A stretch of 8,313 nt of DNA from Acidobacteriaceae bacterium (GTDB taxonomy: Bacteria > Acidobacteriota > Terriglobia > Terriglobales > Acidobacteriaceae): assembly GCA_003133425.1 (NCBI GenBank), contig PKXI01000166.1:1-8313 (forward strand). The letters run 5' to 3'. The position numbers and the translations under genes were made by a program. How positions within the stretch are numbered: position 1 is the stretch's first letter; each line of letters starts with the position of its first letter. Under the pieces are notes generated by a model. It worked only from the letters and a program-made list of their open reading frames with translations, did no database searches and was not told the origin of the DNA. Positions 6,660 to 8,313 of the stretch are shown here, piece after piece.

Positions 6660-8192
6660 ATGAAAACCTTGATTCGTTTTTGCTTGCTTGCGGCGGGTGT
6701 CTTTCTTTTGGCAATGCGCGGGGCGGGATTACAGGCTTCGGCCGGCAGTCCCGCGCAGGCGCCCCCGAGTTCTCCAATACCGGCGCCGCACACGAACGCG
6801 CCAGTCCTGAATGCATCTCTTGGGAAGATTGAACGAATGCCGGGCGACGGCAGCGGCGCGTACAAGACCCATACGTACCGCGACCTTTTTGCGGAGCAGG
6901 GGCACGCGCCGGCTGAGAGCCGCGCCAGGATAGAGAAGGCATTTCAGCAACTGTTCCATGGCGATGGGCAGGAAGAGCGCATCTATTTCGAGACCGGGGT
7001 CAATGAAAACGGACCCCTGGCTTACATGACCGACTGGGCCAACAACGACGCGCGCACTGAAGGCATGAGCTACGGCATGATGATCGCCGTGGAGCTGAAC
7101 AAGAAGCGCGAGTTCGATGCGCTGTGGAACTGGTCGCATACTTACATGCTCATTACTGACCCGAAGAATCCTTCAGTGGGGTACTTCGCGTGGTCAATGA
7201 GTACCGACGGAACACCGCGTTCCACGGGCGCTGCGCCGGACGGAGAAGAATACTTCACAATGGCGCTCTACTTTGCCGCGCATCGCTGGGGCAACGGGAA
7301 GGGCATTTACAACTACCAGGCGGAAGCGGACAAGATTCTGCATGGAATGCGGCATCATCCAGTGCTGACGGGGACGGGCCCGTTTCATATTCATCCCAAC
7401 GATCCGCCTTTTGTTCCGCCCGATCATCTGTGGCCGAGCCCGAACAATCACAAGCTTGAGCAGCAGGCGGCTGCCGCTGGAAAGCCAGTGCCTGCCTTTC
7501 GTTTTGGCCGCGCGCCGCGCGAAGAGACGATCGGGCCGATGGTGGACGAAGACCACTTCATGATCAAATTTGTGCCCAACCTCCCTGGCGGTGTCACAGA
7601 CGCGTCGTATCACCTGCCCGCGTTTTACGAACTGTGGGCGCGCTGGGGTCCGGTGGAGGATCGCGCGTTCTGGGCAACGGCTGCCGATGTGAGCCGGGAC
7701 CTTCTCAATCGCGTGACAGGGCCGGAGACTGGGCTGACACCGGACCGGAGTAATTTTGACGGAACGCCAGTAATCGGACGCGATGGAACTGCCGTGCCAT
7801 TCATGTACGACTCGTGGCGCAGCGTGAGCAACTGGAGTGTTGACTACTCATGGTGGCGCAAAGACGAGCGCGAGGCACTGCTGAGCGGGAGAGTGCAGAA
7901 GTTTTTGTCCGCGCAAGGTGTCGACAGCTTTGTGGATGTGTACACGCTCGACGGCAAGCCACAGTCGAAGCGTCACTCGCCGGGCATGGTGGCGACGGCA
8001 GCTGTAGGCAGCCTTGCGGCTGAGGATGGGCCGGCTGCCAAAGTATTCGTGGATGCGCTGTGGAAGATGCCGGTTCCCGCGGGTGAGCAGAGATACTACG
8101 ACGGGCTACTTTATCTGATGAGCATGATGCACTGCAGCGGAAACTTCAGGATCATCGGACCGCGAGAAGCGGCGACGAAGTTGGTGCCCTAG
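6660..8192 (+). CDS. Exported GH8 enzyme, reducing-end xylose-releasing exo-oligoxylanase-like (Rex)
   Basis: A 510-residue protein. A signal peptide (about 1-26, core FCLLAAGVFLLAM, likely cut near LQA-SAG) and a Pro-rich linker (about 30-48) precede one catalytic domain (about 65-500). It lacks a lipobox and carbohydrate-binding module. Compared from memory with Bacillus halodurans Rex, the key residues are present: RTEGMSYGMM (132-141) with Glu134 as general acid, APDGEEYF (192-199) with conserved Asp194, YDSWR (383-387) with Asp384 as likely general base, and RHSPG (438-442) with His439 at the position linked to reducing-end specificity. Rex enzymes hydrolyse xylo-oligosaccharides from the reducing end, releasing xylose with inversion. 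A His/Pro-rich segment of roughly 50 extra residues (within 229-300) is absent from that relative. GAAGG (6647-6651) precedes the ATG by eight bases. Placed 22 bases after the methyltransferase gene, it is likely cotranscribed. Another GH8 activity (xylanase) is possible but less likely. Confidence 0.9.
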   Translation: MKTLIRFCLLAAGVFLLAMRGAGLQASAGSPAQAPPSSPIPAPHTNAPVLNASLGKIERMPGDGSGAYKTHTYRDLFAEQGHAPAESRARIEKAFQQLFHGDGQEERIYFETGVNENGPLAYMTDWANNDARTEGMSYGMMIAVELNKKREFDALWNWSHTYMLITDPKNPSVGYFAWSMSTDGTPRSTGAAPDGEEYFTMALYFAAHRWGNGKGIYNYQAEADKILHGMRHHPVLTGTGPFHIHPNDPPFVPPDHLWPSPNNHKLEQQAAAAGKPVPAFRFGRAPREETIGPMVDEDHFMIKFVPNLPGGVTDASYHLPAFYELWARWGPVEDRAFWATAADVSRDLLNRVTGPETGLTPDRSNFDGTPVIGRDGTAVPFMYDSWRSVSNWSVDYSWWRKDEREALLSGRVQKFLSAQGVDSFVDVYTLDGKPQSKRHSPGMVATAAVGSLAAEDGPAAKVFVDALWKMPVPAGEQRYYDGLLYLMSMMHCSGNFRIIGPREAATKLVP

Positions 8193-8242
8193 TACCTTGG
8201 CTGTTTGATTTGGTAATTGCTAATGGACGAACGCGGGCGTGG

Positions 8243-8309
8243 ATGACCGCGCGACAGCCGGTCTGGAGACCGGCGCTACATTCCGGCGATTACATAATCA
8301 CGCGGTCAT
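8243..8309. repeat. Nested inverted repeats downstream of the GH8 gene
   Basis: An outer pair, ATGACCGCG (8243-8251) and CGCGGTCAT (8301-8309), is perfect over nine bases. Inside it, GCCGGTCT (8257-8264) and AGACCGGC (8267-8274) form a second perfect pair separated by two bases. A short direct repeat with a 13-base period (CCGGCG followed by a TACAT-containing segment, at 8270 and 8283) also lies within. It begins 50 bases after the GH8 stop. There is no T-tract, so a dispersed palindromic element is likelier than an intrinsic terminator. Confidence 0.6.
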
Positions 8310-8313
8310 GGTA

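Overview
The window looks like chromosomal DNA of a soil-type bacterium, most likely an acidobacterium (Terriglobia/Acidobacteriaceae-like). This assignment is inference. It rests on the high-G+C coding sequence (65-68% in two 60-base stretches counted by hand), the protein families, and intergenic repeats of a style I remember from those genomes (ATCCTGAGC-type elements, a CCCACCCTTTCGCC hairpin, ACAGTGG heptamers). No rRNA, tRNA, CRISPR array, transposase or integrase is visible.

Layout. (1) Bases 1-289, minus strand: the first 96 codons of a protein resembling the DUF2806 family, cut by the left edge and clearly lower in G+C (about 47%), so probably accessory DNA. (2) Bases 383-2506, minus: a complete EF-G-like translational GTPase of the EF-G-2/FusA2 type, with non-canonical residues in several GTP-site motifs. 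(3) Bases 2507-3077: no gene; a dense set of dispersed-type repeats, hairpins and a heptamer tandem repeat. (4) Bases 3078-3782, plus: a small exported protein made of two nearly identical beta-rich repeats of about 97 residues. (5) Bases 4002-8192, plus: an MFS transporter of the anion:cation symporter family, a SAM-dependent O-methyltransferase, and an exported GH8 enzyme resembling reducing-end xylose-releasing exo-oligoxylanase (Rex). (6) Bases 8193-8313: intergenic, with nested inverted repeats.

How the genes may work together. The methyltransferase and GH8 genes are 22 bases apart and probably cotranscribed; the transporter lies 209 bases upstream on the same strand and may or may not share the transcript. 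The GH8 enzyme would trim xylo-oligosaccharides outside the cytoplasm. The transporter family typically imports small organic anions such as hexuronates or aromatic acids, and the methyltransferase family usually methylates phenolic hydroxyls. A role in handling hemicellulose or lignin-derived compounds is plausible but unproven. The EF-G-like gene is divergently oriented and functionally unrelated. I see no clear defence or mobile system; the best lead for accessory biology is the truncated gene at the left edge.
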